A DNA stretch of 6,279 nt, taken from Methanomicrobiales archaeon (lineage in GTDB: Archaea; Halobacteriota; Methanomicrobia; Methanomicrobiales; JACTUA01). The notes beneath the pieces are model-generated. The model had not been told where the DNA came from, did not search any database, and was given only the letters and a program-made list of their open reading frames with translations. Positions 6,074 to 6,279 of the stretch are shown here, in pieces. Positions within the stretch are counted from its first letter, which is position 1, and each line of letters starts with the position of its first letter. The position numbers and the translations under genes are program-made. The stretch spans positions 1 to 6,279 of the forward strand of contig JAJRCM010000170.1 in assembly GCA_028678965.1 (NCBI GenBank), written 5' to 3'.

Positions 6074-6279
6074 TCGAATTGGTAAAGTTGCAATTCACGA
6101 CGCTGAGGCGTATCGGATACTCTCTCTTGAAAGTAGTGGCAAAAAATAATCGGATAACTTAAGAATAAACTAAATAGACTTTCCGAATGATATCTTGATG
6201 GATGAGTAACATTATTCGATTTCCAGATTCCATGAACCTAGAAACGGTAAATGGTTTAAAACCCGCCACGAAATTCCTC
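6074..6279. other. A/T-rich right end without a recognisable gene
   Basis: No reading frame with a family-like sequence, RNA gene or strong inverted repeat is visible here. The only long frame is the out-of-phase extension of the zinc-ribbon pseudogene (to 6149). A downstream gene may begin beyond the window. Confidence 0.4.

Noticed and set aside
5964..6149. Intact 61-residue protein in the original frame
   Set aside because: Only its first 14 residues look real; the rest is out of phase with the conserved second zinc knuckle.

Overview
The window looks like chromosomal DNA from a methanogenic archaeon, most plausibly of the Methanomicrobiales/Methanomicrobia. This is an inference from several things: a kinase-less wHTH-PAS regulator, an exported CARDB-like protein encoded with an FtsX/MacB-type ABC transporter, archaeal TATA-like promoter elements, GGTGA/GGAG ribosome binding sites and T-tract terminators. 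No rRNA, tRNA, CRISPR array or transposase is visible.

Left end (1-906, plus strand). The window opens inside a class V aminotransferase/cysteine desulfurase gene, whose C-terminal 141 residues include the active-site loop RTGQHC. Ten bases later comes an unrecognised 110-residue protein, probably in the same operon. Behind it lies a decayed, non-functional copy of a tiny zinc-ribbon gene, followed by an A/T palindrome that could terminate transcription from both sides.

Middle (1038-4232, minus strand). Three tightly packed genes form an operon, read right to left: an exported, C-terminally anchored protein with three Ig/CARDB-like domains; a four-TM FtsX/MacB-type permease that overlaps it by 19 bases; and a LolD/MacB-type ATPase 4 bases further on. 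Together they look like one envelope-facing ABC machine with a dedicated extracytoplasmic partner. The substrate cannot be read from the sequence.

Divergent control region (4233-4378). This 146-base A/T-rich stretch holds a clear TATA element for the ABC operon, three (perhaps four) tandem 13-bp repeats, and a perfect 18-bp palindrome just ahead of the plus-strand gene. It is the most interesting non-coding piece of the window. The divergently read gene encodes a winged-HTH protein with three PAS domains and no kinase module. It could bind these sites, autoregulate, and control the ABC operon in response to a PAS-sensed signal.

Right end (5681-6279). A T-tract terminator follows the PAS gene. 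Then comes mostly empty A/T-rich DNA containing a 12-bp palindrome, a good ribosome binding site leading into a 13-codon ORF, and a second zinc-ribbon gene. This second copy has all four cysteines but is broken by a one-base frameshift. It is about 80% identical over 70 bases to the relic at the left end, so the regulator/transporter locus is flanked by two degraded copies of the same small gene.
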